64,000 nt of DNA from Neolewinella agarilytica (GCF_900110645.1 NZ_FOFB01000028.1:19444-83443), one strand, 5' to 3'; shown: positions 18,418-26,859, counted from the first letter of the stretch. Notes: a model not told the origin generated them from the sequence alone. Program-made: numbers and translations.

Positions 18418-18840
18418 TTAATAATATTGAATCAGGAAGCACTGCTCATTCGTAAAAGTCAATTTAAGTGTTTCACGGAATTGATCTTTGAGAGAATCTT
18501 CAAAGGTTTCATCTTTTAATAGTACATCTGCCAGATATTTAAAGGCCTTAATGTTTAGGATTCCGAAGTTCCTCTCAAAATCTTCGGGAGCATAACCAAA
18601 TTCAGTTTCTAACAAATAAAGAAAATCGAAAGTCTGACGGGTATGAAAGGTTTCGATGAGAGATTCATCATGGCCAATCACAAAGTCAATTTCTTCGGGG
18701 ACATACTCTTCCCCTTCAGGAACTACGGCAAGAACATTTAACCATCCAACAGTCAAACCTTCAATATCACTCACCTCCCGATAGCGATTGGGGTTAATCA
18801 ATCGTTTTTCAACTACATATATTTCACTGAAGTACCCCAT
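18418..18840 (-). CDS. Hypothetical cytoplasmic protein, acidic
   Basis: 140 residues with no signal peptide or transmembrane segment. It is acidic and mixed alpha/beta: an N-terminal part with GYFSEIYVVEKRLI and GLTVGWLNVLAVVPEGEEYVP, then a helical part (ETFHTRQTFDFLYLLETEFGYAPEDFE, in pieces). I recognise no family. DNA around it is AT-rich compared with its neighbours. The frame is complete from ATG 18840 to the stop, and codon use looks genuine. Confidence 0.6.
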   Translation of the reverse strand: MGYFSEIYVVEKRLINPNRYREVSDIEGLTVGWLNVLAVVPEGEEYVPEEIDFVIGHDESLIETFHTRQTFDFLYLLETEFGYAPEDFERNFGILNIKAFKYLADVLLKDETFEDSLKDQFRETLKLTFTNEQCFLIQYY

Positions 18841-19058
18841 CTCGTTTCATTTTACTCAGGTAGAGCCCAAGGGCTGATGAGTGCCAAGTATCCCTGGTGC
18901 TCTTAATCTTTTAGAAAGGTAGCTAATTCGGTGATATTGCTCCTCATTTACGCTTCACTACCATTCATCCATCATTAGCGACCATTCACCAGAATTCACG
19001 AGCATCCAGCGATTTCAGCCTTCATCTTTGGATCAATCAATGACCAAAACCACCCATC

Positions 19059-19481
19059 ATGAAGTCTCGTATTTCTGCTTTGCTCTTAATTTTAGCCAGC
19101 ACTTTTAGTTTACACGCTCAGCTGTATAGCAGCTTTACAATAACCGCCGAGCTCGCCGCTGCAGCGCCCCCTGACAAGGCAATTCCCTGTCAGCTACCAA
19201 GCCAGCCCGCGGCCTTCGACTTTGCTGATTTCTATAAAACGCACGTACACTACCCTCCCCTGGCTCAGGAAAACAATATTGAAGGTACCGTGGTGGTAGC
19301 CATCAGCGTTGATGATTGCGGGTGGGTGACCGAACGGCAGCTTGTTCGCAGCGTCCATTCTTTACTCGACGAAGCAGCACTGACTGCTACCGAAAACCTG
19401 AAGTGGATGATGCCCACCGTAGAAAACGGCCAGCCCGTGGCAGGAACGCTGATGGTGCCGCTGCGTTTTCGGCTGAGGTAG
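19059..19481 (+). CDS. Periplasmic TonB C-terminal-domain protein
   Basis: 140 residues. The signal peptide is ALLLILASTFSLHAQ. The rest is a TonB C-terminal domain: VHYPPLAQENNIEGTVVVAI, VDDCGWVTERQLVRSVHSLLDEAAL, then LKWMMPTVENGQPVAGTLMVPLRFRL. It lacks the membrane anchor and Pro-rich spacer of true TonB, so it is a free periplasmic TonB-C protein of the kind common in Bacteroidota, which may bind peptidoglycan, a receptor plug or another envelope protein. It is followed 48 bp later by nudK on the same strand. Confidence 0.8.
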   Translation: MKSRISALLLILASTFSLHAQLYSSFTITAELAAAAPPDKAIPCQLPSQPAAFDFADFYKTHVHYPPLAQENNIEGTVVVAISVDDCGWVTERQLVRSVHSLLDEAALTATENLKWMMPTVENGQPVAGTLMVPLRFRLR

Positions 19482-19500
19482 GTCAGGGGCCCGGCCGTTG

Positions 19501-19508
19501 TATCTTTC
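19501..19508 (+). promoter_or_regulatory. Candidate -7 element TATCTTTC before nudK
   Basis: TATCTTTC resembles TAnnTTTG. It ends 1 nt before an in-frame ATG at 19509 and 21 nt before the ATG at 19530, which favours 19530 as the translation start. Confidence 0.4.
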
Positions 19509-19529
19509 ATGCGCTCAACAAAGTACCCG

Positions 19530-20111
19530 ATGCCGAATAGCAACATACGCAATCTTAGCCCAACCCTTTTGTCAGACAACTGGTACACCTTAAAAAAGTA
19601 CCGCTTTGAATACCGTAACCGGCATGGCCAGTGGGTTGCCCAGGAGCGGGAAGCTTATGACCGCGGCAACGGCGCGGCGATCCTGCTTTATCATCCGACG
19701 AAAAAAACTGTCATCCTCACACGGCAATTCCGGCTCCCAGCCTACGTTAACGGCAACGAAGACGGGATGCTGATCGAGGCCTGTGCCGGACTGCTGGAAG
19801 AAGACGATCCGCTGGAATGCATCAAGAAGGAAAGTATTGAAGAAACGGGCTACCACGTCGAAAACGTCCAGAAAGTGTTCGAGGCCTACATGTCGCCCGG
19901 GTCAGTAACCGAGATTTTACACTTTTTCGTGGCAGAATACGATGAGAGCCTGAAGCAATCTTCTGGTGGCGGGCTTGCGGAGGAACAGGAAGAGATTGAG
20001 ATCCTGGAGCTTGATTTCAGCCAGGCTTTAGCCATGATCAAGACCGGAGAGATCAAGGACGCTAAAACGATTATGCTGCTCTATCATCTAGCGCTGGAAG
20101 GAGTTTTGTAA
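19530..20111 (+). CDS. nudK: GDP-mannose pyrophosphatase NudK (NUDIX)
   Basis: 193 residues from ATG 19530. It is very close in layout to Escherichia coli NudK, which hydrolyses GDP-mannose to GMP and mannose-1-phosphate: LSDNWYTLKKYRFEY, YDRGNGAAILLY, KTVILTRQFRLPAYVNGNEDG, the Nudix box AGLLEEDDPLECIKKESIEE followed by TGY, then MSPGSVTEILHFFVAEY and LDFSQALAMIKTGEIKDAKT. The start is set by alignment to the known protein, which begins about 12 residues before LSDN, and by a -7-like element just upstream. It is cytoplasmic and acts in nucleotide-sugar turnover. Confidence 0.88.
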   Translation: MPNSNIRNLSPTLLSDNWYTLKKYRFEYRNRHGQWVAQEREAYDRGNGAAILLYHPTKKTVILTRQFRLPAYVNGNEDGMLIEACAGLLEEDDPLECIKKESIEETGYHVENVQKVFEAYMSPGSVTEILHFFVAEYDESLKQSSGGGLAEEQEEIEILELDFSQALAMIKTGEIKDAKTIMLLYHLALEGVL

Positions 20112-20242
20112 GTATAGCGTAAAGGTCTCCGTCCCAGGTGGTTTTCAGCCAACAAAAGAAGCAAAGGGCCTGTTTACACAGACCTCCTGTCCCTGATAAA
20201 TCTGGTGGCATCAGGTTTTTCAGCCATCAAACATAATCTGCT

Positions 20243-21289
20243 ATGAACAGCCGTCCTACTGTTTATTCCATTCTGGAACTTGCCATTGTTGCGCAGGGCA
20301 ACTCCATGTCGGAGACTTTTGCCAATACGCTGTCGTTGGCACAGCGGGCAGAGTCGCTGGGATACGAGCGGTTCTGGCTGGCGGAGCACCATAATTCGGA
20401 TAGCGTAGGGAGCAGTTCTCCGCCTGTTCTGATCGGGCATGTGGCCGCTGGCACCAAAACGATCCGGGTAGGCTCTGGTGGCATTATGCTGCCGAACCAC
20501 TCTCCGCTGGTAGTAGCGGAGCAGTTCGGGACTCTGGGAAACCTGTACCCTAACCGTATTGATCTGGGCCTTGGCCGGGCGCCGGGCACTGATCAGGCCA
20601 CGGCTCAGGCGATCCGGTCTGACTTCATGCAGGCAGCTCATTCTTTTCCGCGGGAGATTGAAAAGATTCAGCAGTTCTTCTCTCCTGCGAACAAAAAATT
20701 CTCCGTGAGAGCGCCGGTGGCGGAGGGAGTAAATGTTCCTCTCTACGTTCTGGGTTCCAGCACGGACAGCGCTCACCTGGCGGCGGAGAAAGGTTTGCCC
20801 TATGCGTTTGCCAGTCATTTTGCGACCGCTAAACTCTTTGACGCGCTGAAGATTTACCGGGAGGAGTTCAGCCCCTCCGCCGCCCTCAGCAGCCCCTACA
20901 CTATGGCCGGGGTCAACATTGTGGTGGCCGATACGGATGAGCGGGCACAGGAGATGTTTACTTCCGTACTCCGGATGTTCATCGGTTTACTCACCGGTAA
21001 CCGGCAGCCTCTGCAGCCACCGACGGCCATGACGGCCGAGCTGAACCAGGCACTGCAGCACCCCACCCTTCAGCAGATGCTGAAATACTCCTTTGTTGGC
21101 AGTAAGGAAACTGTGAAGCAGCAAGTTCGTGATTTTATCGGGCAGACAGGCGTGGACGAGCTGATTGCCGTTACGGCCATTTATGACCACGAAGACCGCC
21201 TGCAGTCTTATACCCTTTTTGCGGAAATCATGAAGGAAATCAATGCTGCAACCGTTCCGGTTACGCAACGGGAACAAGGAGTTTGCTAA
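20243..21289 (+). CDS. Luciferase-like (LLM) flavin-dependent oxidoreductase
   Basis: 348 residues of the bacterial luciferase-like monooxygenase superfamily, close to the YhbW/MsnO8-type group: VYSILELAIVAQG, LAQRAESLGYERFWLAEHHN, SSSPPVLIGHVAAGTKTIRVGSG in pieces, PLVVAEQFGTLGNLYPNRIDLGLGRAPG, and VPLYVLGSSTDSAHLAAEKGLPYAFASHF. It uses reduced FMN. The natural substrate is not known for this subgroup, and no flavin reductase gene is adjacent. The length and TIM-barrel motif order are typical. It is preceded by about 130 bp with no clear promoter. Confidence 0.88.
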   Translation: MNSRPTVYSILELAIVAQGNSMSETFANTLSLAQRAESLGYERFWLAEHHNSDSVGSSSPPVLIGHVAAGTKTIRVGSGGIMLPNHSPLVVAEQFGTLGNLYPNRIDLGLGRAPGTDQATAQAIRSDFMQAAHSFPREIEKIQQFFSPANKKFSVRAPVAEGVNVPLYVLGSSTDSAHLAAEKGLPYAFASHFATAKLFDALKIYREEFSPSAALSSPYTMAGVNIVVADTDERAQEMFTSVLRMFIGLLTGNRQPLQPPTAMTAELNQALQHPTLQQMLKYSFVGSKETVKQQVRDFIGQTGVDELIAVTAIYDHEDRLQSYTLFAEIMKEINAATVPVTQREQGVC

Positions 21290-21423
21290 GCACCCTACGG
21301 TGTTTATTTTTGCGGGCGTCCCGGACACAAACGCAAGGTCATAGCTCCACCTGTGCCCGGGAGCAATAAAACTCTGAAGGGCTAAGAGCGGGGCTCCCTC
21401 ATTGCTTATTCACCTTTGCACCA

Positions 21424-21440
21424 GCACCTGCGGCCGCGCC
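21424..21440 (+). repeat. Dispersed GC-rich element, copy 6
   Basis: GCACCTGCGGCCGCGCC, 26 bp before the start codon of the Gfo/Idh/MocA gene. It is preceded by CACCTTTGCACCA, a near match to a -7 element, so it may lie in the 5' UTR. Confidence 0.75.
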
Positions 21441-21465
21441 CTTTTCTTTTTAAAGAACAGCCCCC

Positions 21466-22461
21466 ATGACAAGTAATACCCCCACTTCTACTCCCCTTCG
21501 CTGGGGCATCATCGGTTGCGGAGACGTTACGGAAATAAAAAGCGGCCCCGCCTACCAGCAGACAGAAGGCTTTACGCTAAGTGCAGTCATGCGACGGGAT
21601 GCCGAGAAAGTAAAGGACTACGCTGCACGCCATGGCGTAGAGAAATACTATACGGACGCCGATGCGCTCATTAACGACCCCGACGTTGACGCCATCTATA
21701 TCGCTACCCCGCCCGACACCCACTGCTTGTATGCCGTAAAAGTAGCCGCCGCCGGAAAAGCCTGCTGTGTGGAAAAACCCCTGGCTCCAAGCTATGCGGA
21801 CAGCCTCGCCATTTACGAAGCTTTTGCTGAGCGGAACCTTCCCCTGTTTTCCGCCTATTACCGGCGCTCCCTCCCCCGTTTCACTCAGGTAAAAACCTGG
21901 CTGGACGATCAGCAAATCGGTGACCTGCGCCATATCAACTGGCAGCTGAGTAAACCACCCAGCGCTCAGGACCTGTCCGGGGCTGACAACTGGCGAACCG
22001 ACCCGGCAGTAGCTCCGGGTGGCTATTTCGATGATCTGGCCAGTCACGGGCTTGATCTGTTTACCTTTTTCTTAGGCGACATGACGGAGGTGCACGGCAT
22101 CAGCCTGAACCAACAGGGGCTGTACGGCGCAAAAGACGCTTTCTCCGCCTGCTGGCTCCACGACGATAAAATAACCGGTACGGGACACTGGAATTTTGGC
22201 AGCAGCCGATCAGAAGACCGCGTTGAAATTGTCGGCAGCAAGGGAAGCATCCAGTTTGCGATTTTCGAGGAGCAGCCTGTTGTTCTGATTCAGGGTGACA
22301 AACGGCAGGAGAAATTTATTGACCACCCTTATCACGTTCAGCTACCTCACGTAGAGAATATGCAGCGGCAACTCCTGAGCGGTGACTACTTTCACCCCTC
22401 CACGGGCAAGACTGCCCTTCACACCAGTTGGATAATGGACAGGATATTGGGCAACATCTAA
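21466..22461 (+). CDS. Gfo/Idh/MocA-family NAD(P)-dependent oxidoreductase
   Basis: 331 residues, cytoplasmic. The Rossmann nucleotide-binding motif is WGIIGCGDV near the start. DPDVDAIYIATPPDTHCLYAVKVAAAGKACCVEKPLAPS (in pieces) carries the conserved EKP lysine of the family. YFDDLASHGLDLFTFFLGDM is in the C-terminal half, where the catalytic His lies. These enzymes oxidise or epimerise sugars and inositols. It lies 42 bp before a second, exported Gfo/Idh/MocA protein on the same strand, so a sugar catabolic pair is likely. Substrate unknown. Confidence 0.9.
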   Translation: MTSNTPTSTPLRWGIIGCGDVTEIKSGPAYQQTEGFTLSAVMRRDAEKVKDYAARHGVEKYYTDADALINDPDVDAIYIATPPDTHCLYAVKVAAAGKACCVEKPLAPSYADSLAIYEAFAERNLPLFSAYYRRSLPRFTQVKTWLDDQQIGDLRHINWQLSKPPSAQDLSGADNWRTDPAVAPGGYFDDLASHGLDLFTFFLGDMTEVHGISLNQQGLYGAKDAFSACWLHDDKITGTGHWNFGSSRSEDRVEIVGSKGSIQFAIFEEQPVVLIQGDKRQEKFIDHPYHVQLPHVENMQRQLLSGDYFHPSTGKTALHTSWIMDRILGNI

Positions 22462-22502
22462 GTCTTGTTGGTTACTTTGGCTGTCCAAACCAACGTCGAG
22501 CC

Positions 22503-23867
22503 ATGTCCACCAGAAGAAAATTCCTCCGTCGCCTCCCCGCCCTGCTGGCCGCTCCGGTGTTAAGCTCACAGGTAGCGGGTGCCACCCTGACGTTCCCGGA
22601 TTTCGGCTTCGCCGCCAATGACCAGATCAACCTCGCCTGCGTCGGGCTCGGCATTCAGGGCTTCAACAACGTAAATGCCGCGCTGAAAAACCCGGGTATA
22701 AAAATGGTAGCGGCCTGTGACCTCTACACCGGTCGCCTGGAGCGGGCAAAGGAAGTGTACGGCAAGGAGCTGTACGTTACGCGAGACTATCGCGAGCTGC
22801 TCCTCCGCGAAGACATCGACGCCGTCATCGTCGCCACACCAGATCATTGGCACGATACCATAACGATTGCAGCATTGGATGCGGGCAAACATGTTTATTG
22901 CGAGAAACCGCTGGTGCAAAGTCTGGATGAAGGCAGGGCAATTCTGGAAGCCGAAAAGCGAAACCCGGGCGTACTCATCGTCGGCAGCCAGCGGGTGAGT
23001 TCCATTTTGCTCGATAAAGCCCGCGACATCTACCGCAGCGGAGAGCTCGGTCAGCTCGTGATGATCGAGACCTACAACGATCGCTTCAGCGCCCTCGGCG
23101 CCTGGCAGTATTCCATTCCGCGGGATGCTTCGCCGGAAACCGTTGACTGGGACACCTTCCTCAAAGACACTGGTGACCTCCCCTTCGACGCAACAAGGTT
23201 CTTCCGCTGGCGAAATTACCAGGATTACGGCACCGGCGTGGGAGGAGACCTCTTCGTTCACCTCTTCTCCGGAGTGCACCGGATGTTAGACTCCGTGGGC
23301 CCCAACCGCGTCTTCGCCACTGGCGGCCTCCGCTATTGGGAAGATGGCCGCGACGTGCCCGACGTCTTCCTCGCCAACTGCGACTACGCCGAGCAGCCCG
23401 GCCACCCGGCATTCAATATGCAACTTCGGGTGAACTTCGTCGCGGGCGGCGGTGGCGGTAGCCAAACCCGCCTGATTGGCACCGAAGGGAGTCTGGAACT
23501 GGGCTACAACTCCCTCACCCTGCGGAGGAACCAACTCCCTGCCGCCCCCGGTTACGGGGGCTGGGACAGCTTCAACACCTTCCCGGAAAGCACCCGCGCT
23601 GACTTCGAAAAATGGTATAAAGCCACCTACCCTCCCGCGCCACCGGAGGTCGTTGGCCCCAATGAGTGGACCTATCGCACACCTGAAGGTTACTCCGACC
23701 ATGTCCACCACTTTAACAACTGGTTTACCGCCATCCGTACCGGCGGCAAAGTAGTAGAAGATGGTGCCTTTGGCTTCCGGGCGGCGGCGCCGTCGCTACT
23801 CGCCAATGAGAGCTATTTCGGGAAGAAAGTGATGGGGTGGGATCCGGTGGGGATGCGGGTGGTGTGA
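22503..23867 (+). CDS. Tat-exported Gfo/Idh/MocA-family oxidoreductase
   Basis: 454 residues from ATG 22503. The N-terminus is a Tat-type signal (STRRKFLRRLPALLAAPVLS), so the folded, cofactor-loaded protein is exported. The Rossmann region has NLACVGLGIQGFNN and the EKP motif appears in GKHVYCEKPLVQS. The C-terminal half includes DYGTGVGGDLFVHLFSGVHRML and DHVHHFNNWFTAIRTGGKV, typical of the larger exported Bacteroidota subgroup that acts on glycans (some relatives use an NAD-based glycosidase-like mechanism). It is probably in an operon with the preceding oxidoreductase (42-bp gap). Confidence 0.9.
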   Translation: MSTRRKFLRRLPALLAAPVLSSQVAGATLTFPDFGFAANDQINLACVGLGIQGFNNVNAALKNPGIKMVAACDLYTGRLERAKEVYGKELYVTRDYRELLLREDIDAVIVATPDHWHDTITIAALDAGKHVYCEKPLVQSLDEGRAILEAEKRNPGVLIVGSQRVSSILLDKARDIYRSGELGQLVMIETYNDRFSALGAWQYSIPRDASPETVDWDTFLKDTGDLPFDATRFFRWRNYQDYGTGVGGDLFVHLFSGVHRMLDSVGPNRVFATGGLRYWEDGRDVPDVFLANCDYAEQPGHPAFNMQLRVNFVAGGGGGSQTRLIGTEGSLELGYNSLTLRRNQLPAAPGYGGWDSFNTFPESTRADFEKWYKATYPPAPPEVVGPNEWTYRTPEGYSDHVHHFNNWFTAIRTGGKVVEDGAFGFRAAAPSLLANESYFGKKVMGWDPVGMRVV

Positions 23868-23881
23868 GAAATTTCTCTGAA

Positions 23882-23952
23882 GTCGTCGGACGAATCCTTT
23901 TTTCTGGAAGCCAGCAAAGCTGCTTTCTGGAAAAAGTTCGTCCGACGATTTG
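23882..23952. terminator. Large imperfect hairpin after the oxidoreductase pair
   Basis: The outer arms CGTCGGACGAA and TTCGTCCGACG are exact complements. Inner arms TTTTTTCTGGAAG and its near-complement CTTTCTGGAAAAA continue toward a GCAAAGC loop region. It starts about 15 bp after the stop codon. It may be a terminator or a small palindromic element; no U-tract follows. Confidence 0.5.
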
Positions 23953-24031
23953 GGTTACATCTTGAATGGTAAATCCTGAACCACCCGCGGCGAACGGGTG
24001 AAGCTCCGCAAGGCTCGGTGGATGGCAGGCT

Positions 24032-24059
24032 AAACCAATATCTCCTCCCGCCTGACCTT
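24032..24059 (-). repeat. 28-bp direct repeat, distal copy (remnant of a FemAB-like gene 3' end)
   Basis: Identical over 28 bp to 24851-24878. On the minus strand it encodes KVRREEILV followed at once by a stop, exactly as at the true end of the FemAB-like gene. The 60 bp further upstream on that strand still align loosely with the gene (N..L.S..G.E) but contain a stop, so this is a decayed second 3' end. Together the two copies bracket the toxin-antitoxin pair. Confidence 0.75.
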
Positions 24060-24123
24060 ATTTTCCTATCCCACCAGGCTGCTCAACAGATTCTTAATCT
24101 TGTTTCGTTCCTCCCCAAGAATC

Positions 24124-24537
24124 CTACTCCCTCAACTTCAAATACTGATCAGCGGTCAGCACCGGTATTTTGGAATGCTTAAAATCGGGAAGGTTTCTGG
24201 TGATGATAACGTCAGCCCCAATCTCTACTGCGGAGTAATACTGAAGTCCGTCTTCAAAATCTTTGAAGTCTGAATCGTTTAGGGCTAGCTGAACAATCTT
24301 ACCGTTCAGGTCGGTGATGCTTACGATTAGCTCTAAATCTCGCAAGACTTTAATCGTCTTTTCTTTGCCTAACAACTTACGGAGTATGTAATTCATATTA
24401 GCAAATGAAAGAGAGGATACATACAGATCAACTTTCTTATTGTCGCCCAAAGTGAAGAGTGCAGCGGCAGAAGCGTATTCTGGTCTTTTAGCGAGTAAGT
24501 CTAATATGATGTTAGTATCTATAAATAGCTTCTTCAT
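24124..24537 (-). CDS. PIN-domain ribonuclease toxin (VapC-like)
   Basis: 137 residues. PIN-domain acidic residues are visible: FIDTNIILD at the N-terminus (D7), an E in RPEYASAA, DFEDGLQYYSAVE around residue 95, and VIITRN with D in NLPDF. PIN toxins cleave RNA, often initiator tRNA, when freed from the antitoxin. Its start codon overlaps the stop of the upstream antitoxin gene by 4 bp (ATGA), the usual translational coupling of these pairs. The cassette is AT-rich relative to neighbours and lies between 28-bp direct repeats, suggesting transfer. Confidence 0.88.
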   Translation of the reverse strand: MKKLFIDTNIILDLLAKRPEYASAAALFTLGDNKKVDLYVSSLSFANMNYILRKLLGKEKTIKVLRDLELIVSITDLNGKIVQLALNDSDFKDFEDGLQYYSAVEIGADVIITRNLPDFKHSKIPVLTADQYLKLRE

Positions 24538-24791
24538 TTGTACTTCTCCGTTAGGTAGTCCGCGTAATCGGATTTGTAGTCGATTTTCGTATCATCGTCT
24601 AAGTCAATTACTCCGACCAGCCGGCTCACTAAGGGCGAAATTACGAGTTCTCCTTCCTCTCCTTCTGTGATAGTTAGTGTGGCTAAATAATTCTCAATCA
24701 TGCGAGAGAGACTGACACCATGATCCCTGGCATAACTTTTTGCCTTTTCGACCACGAGTGCATTCAGACTTAAGGTGAGTTTCTTATCCAT
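24534..24791 (-). CDS. DUF6364-type antitoxin
   Basis: 85 residues, first gene of the toxin-antitoxin pair. The N-terminus (KKLTLSLNALVVEKAKSYAR followed by DHGVSLSRMIENYL) is a ribbon-helix-helix-like DNA-binding segment typical of DUF6364 antitoxins. The acidic C-terminus (DLDDDTKIDYKSDYADYL) should wrap the PIN toxin. It probably represses its own operon through the inverted repeat at 24801-24833. The start is ATG 24791. Confidence 0.85.
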   Translation of the reverse strand: MDKKLTLSLNALVVEKAKSYARDHGVSLSRMIENYLATLTITEGEEGELVISPLVSRLVGVIDLDDDTKIDYKSDYADYLTEKYK

Positions 24792-24800
24792 TTCATTGCC

Positions 24801-24833
24801 TTTACGTGTAAAAATACAAATTCAACACGTAAA
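24801..24833 (-). promoter_or_regulatory. Putative autoregulatory operator/promoter of the toxin-antitoxin operon
   Basis: TTTACGTGT and its exact complement ACACGTAAA are separated by 15 bp, 9 bp upstream of the antitoxin ATG. The minus-strand spacer and arm contain TATTTTTA, a possible -7 element. Ribbon-helix-helix antitoxins usually bind such repeats to repress the operon. Confidence 0.65.
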
Positions 24834-24848
24834 AGTTTCGCGCGCAGC

Positions 24849-25664
24849 TCAAACCAATATCTCCTCCCGCCTGACCTTCAGCTCCTTGCCCGCATGGCTC
24901 TTCAGGACATTATCCCACAGATAGGTTAACGCCCCAACGGACTTCCCCTCCGCCGTCTCCACGGTAAAGAGCGGAAAGATTCGATGGTGGCTGTAGGCAA
25001 GGAAGACCATAGCGAGAATCTCCCCCTTATCGTCCTGGACCGCCTGGGTGCCGCCCCAGCCCCGGTGTAACACCTGGTACATGATGCGCTGCATGGCGTG
25101 GTATCGCCATTCGTTTTCGGCGGTCTTACCATTGACCTGTAGCCAGAGGTCCGCCAGACGCTCCGGTTTGAAGCTACTGGCCGGACGCAGGCGGGCCATC
25201 TCCGCCCGCACGAGGCCTTCGTGGTAGCCGGGGGAAAAGTCTTCGATGATTTGCTCGTAAGGTCGGTTCAGCGTAAGGGCCGTCCCCGTAGCCGCCTCGA
25301 CGGTAAAGCGATTACTCACCTTAGGCGCTGAAGCGGGTTCAACCGTCAGGTTTCCACTGCGATATTCCTTCGGTATCGCGTCCCAGAAGGCCTGGACGCG
25401 CTTCGGGCTAAGCACATTTACGCTGTAGACGGCCAGGTCCGAGATCAGTCTCGGTTGTTCGAGCCGGGTTCTCCCCAGCCAGTTTTTGGTTTTTGGCAGG
25501 GGCATAACACTACTCCAGTTGTCTTCCACCAGAACGTCCCAATCGTCCGTTGTGGCGTTCAGAAACCAGTGATAGCCATAAATGTTGCCGTTGGTGGCGT
25601 AGTGGACGCAGCTGTCGTAAAGCTGCTTGTCAAACTCTTCCCGGGGTACAAGACGGATATTCAT
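24849..25664 (-). CDS. FemAB/GNAT-like acyltransferase-fold protein
   Basis: 271 residues, cytoplasmic. The sequence begins NIRLVPREEFDKQLYDSCV and shows the pattern of the FemAB-like/GNAT proteins found in Bacteroidota: YHWFLNATTDDWDVLVEDNWSSVMPLP (in pieces), LEQPRLISDLAVYS, FSPGYHEGLVRAEMARLRPA, and a final MVFLAYSHHRIFPLF ... LTYLWDNVLK. Members are assumed to transfer acyl or aminoacyl groups, but this subgroup has no settled function. The last 28 bp are duplicated at 24032-24059 on the far side of the toxin-antitoxin pair, so the gene's 3' end appears to have been a recombination site. Confidence 0.7.
   Translation of the reverse strand: MNIRLVPREEFDKQLYDSCVHYATNGNIYGYHWFLNATTDDWDVLVEDNWSSVMPLPKTKNWLGRTRLEQPRLISDLAVYSVNVLSPKRVQAFWDAIPKEYRSGNLTVEPASAPKVSNRFTVEAATGTALTLNRPYEQIIEDFSPGYHEGLVRAEMARLRPASSFKPERLADLWLQVNGKTAENEWRYHAMQRIMYQVLHRGWGGTQAVQDDKGEILAMVFLAYSHHRIFPLFTVETAEGKSVGALTYLWDNVLKSHAGKELKVRREEILV
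24851..24878 (-). repeat. 28-bp direct repeat, proximal copy (3' end of FemAB-like gene)
   Basis: Identical to 24032-24059; it covers the last nine codons and most of the stop codon of the FemAB-like gene. The repeats are 819 bp apart and enclose only the toxin-antitoxin operon, its operator and short flanks. This is an attachment-site-like arrangement, although no integrase is present. Confidence 0.75.
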
Positions 25665-25761
25665 AAACTATGGAATGCCTTCAGTCAGGAAGCGTTCACT
25701 GTTGGTCGATTTATTTACCCGGAGATAACAATTTCGCCCGTGCTTATCCTACATTGGAAGC

Positions 25762-26859
25762 ATGAAGAAAATTTTGTCTTTTGCGGGGCTATTGATTATG
25801 GGTGGAATGATTGGCTACCTGGGCGCTAAATTCTTCCTGTCCGGCAGTGATACTGAAACGGCCAGCCTACTCCCGGGCAATAGTAAAGTTTACCTAATCC
25901 TCCTTCTCCCCCTCATGTATCTCTTAGTGGTAGGCATCCATGAGCTCGGGCACGTAGTGGCAGGAAAAACCCAGAACTTTGATTTTTTCGGTCTTACCGT
26001 CGGGCCTTTCTCCTGGAAGCCCAAAGACAGCGGTGGCATTCGCTTTGCCTGGAATAAATCACTCAATCTGGCCGGAGGTGTAGCGATGATGTTGCCCAAC
26101 GGAGACCACCGCCTGCGCCAGCGTTTCATGTGGTTTGCGGCAGGTGGGCCATTGGCATCGCTACTCCTGCTCGGCTTTTGTTTCCTGATTGGCAACCTTC
26201 TGCCGGAGGGGACCTTCGTCCGCTTTTTACTTTTCGCCCTCGGGGCCTTCTCCGGCGCGATCTTCATAGCAACCATACTCCCCTTCCGGGCGGGTGGTTT
26301 TGCCAGCGATGGGCTGCGGATCATAAACTTTGCCCGCAACGGCCCCACTGCTGCTGCGGATCTTGCTGGCTTGCAAGCCATGACGCACCTGCGATCGGGC
26401 CGTCCGCACGAAGATCTTCCTGCCGATAGTTTTGCCACCGTAGCCGCTGACACCTCCATCCCCGCCCAACAACGGGTTACGATGGATTACTACCGTTATC
26501 TGCACGCCCTGGGAGTTAACAATATTCCGCAGGCCGCAGCACTTTTGGAAAGCGTAATGGGAAGGCTCGACGAATATCCTCCCGGCTCCCACGGGGGCTT
26601 TTATCTCGAGCAAGCCATTTTTGAGGCCCAGTATCGTAAAGATTTAGCCGCCGCAGAAGCCGCTTTAGCTCAGTACGAAGACAGCCCTTTCACTGAATCT
26701 CTCAGCCTGCCACTCACGCGGGCCACCATCGCTAACCTGCGCGGTGACCGCGCCGCCGTCCTGGCCGAAATCCCCGCCATCGAAGCCGCCCTGCCTAAAA
26801 GCATGGACCAGAGCCGCGTGCCCATTATTCGTCAGTGGGTGGCGGATTGGAAGGCCTGA
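25762..26859 (+). CDS. M50-type membrane zinc protease-like protein
   Basis: 365 residues. The zinc motif HELGH is at residues 60-64, inside a hydrophobic segment (YLILLLPLMYLLVVGIHELG). Further membrane segments follow (about 123-145 and 155-175), with RAGGFASDGLRI (about 181-192) in the place of the second motif carrying the third metal ligand. The C-terminal about 160 residues are soluble and helical (repeat-like AAADLAGLQAM, AAALLESVMGRL, AAAEAALAQYED), possibly TPR-type. M50 enzymes cut within the membrane, often to release signalling factors; no sigma/anti-sigma gene is adjacent. The start is ATG 25762. Confidence 0.8.
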   Translation: MKKILSFAGLLIMGGMIGYLGAKFFLSGSDTETASLLPGNSKVYLILLLPLMYLLVVGIHELGHVVAGKTQNFDFFGLTVGPFSWKPKDSGGIRFAWNKSLNLAGGVAMMLPNGDHRLRQRFMWFAAGGPLASLLLLGFCFLIGNLLPEGTFVRFLLFALGAFSGAIFIATILPFRAGGFASDGLRIINFARNGPTAAADLAGLQAMTHLRSGRPHEDLPADSFATVAADTSIPAQQRVTMDYYRYLHALGVNNIPQAAALLESVMGRLDEYPPGSHGGFYLEQAIFEAQYRKDLAAAEAALAQYEDSPFTESLSLPLTRATIANLRGDRAAVLAEIPAIEAALPKSMDQSRVPIIRQWVADWKA

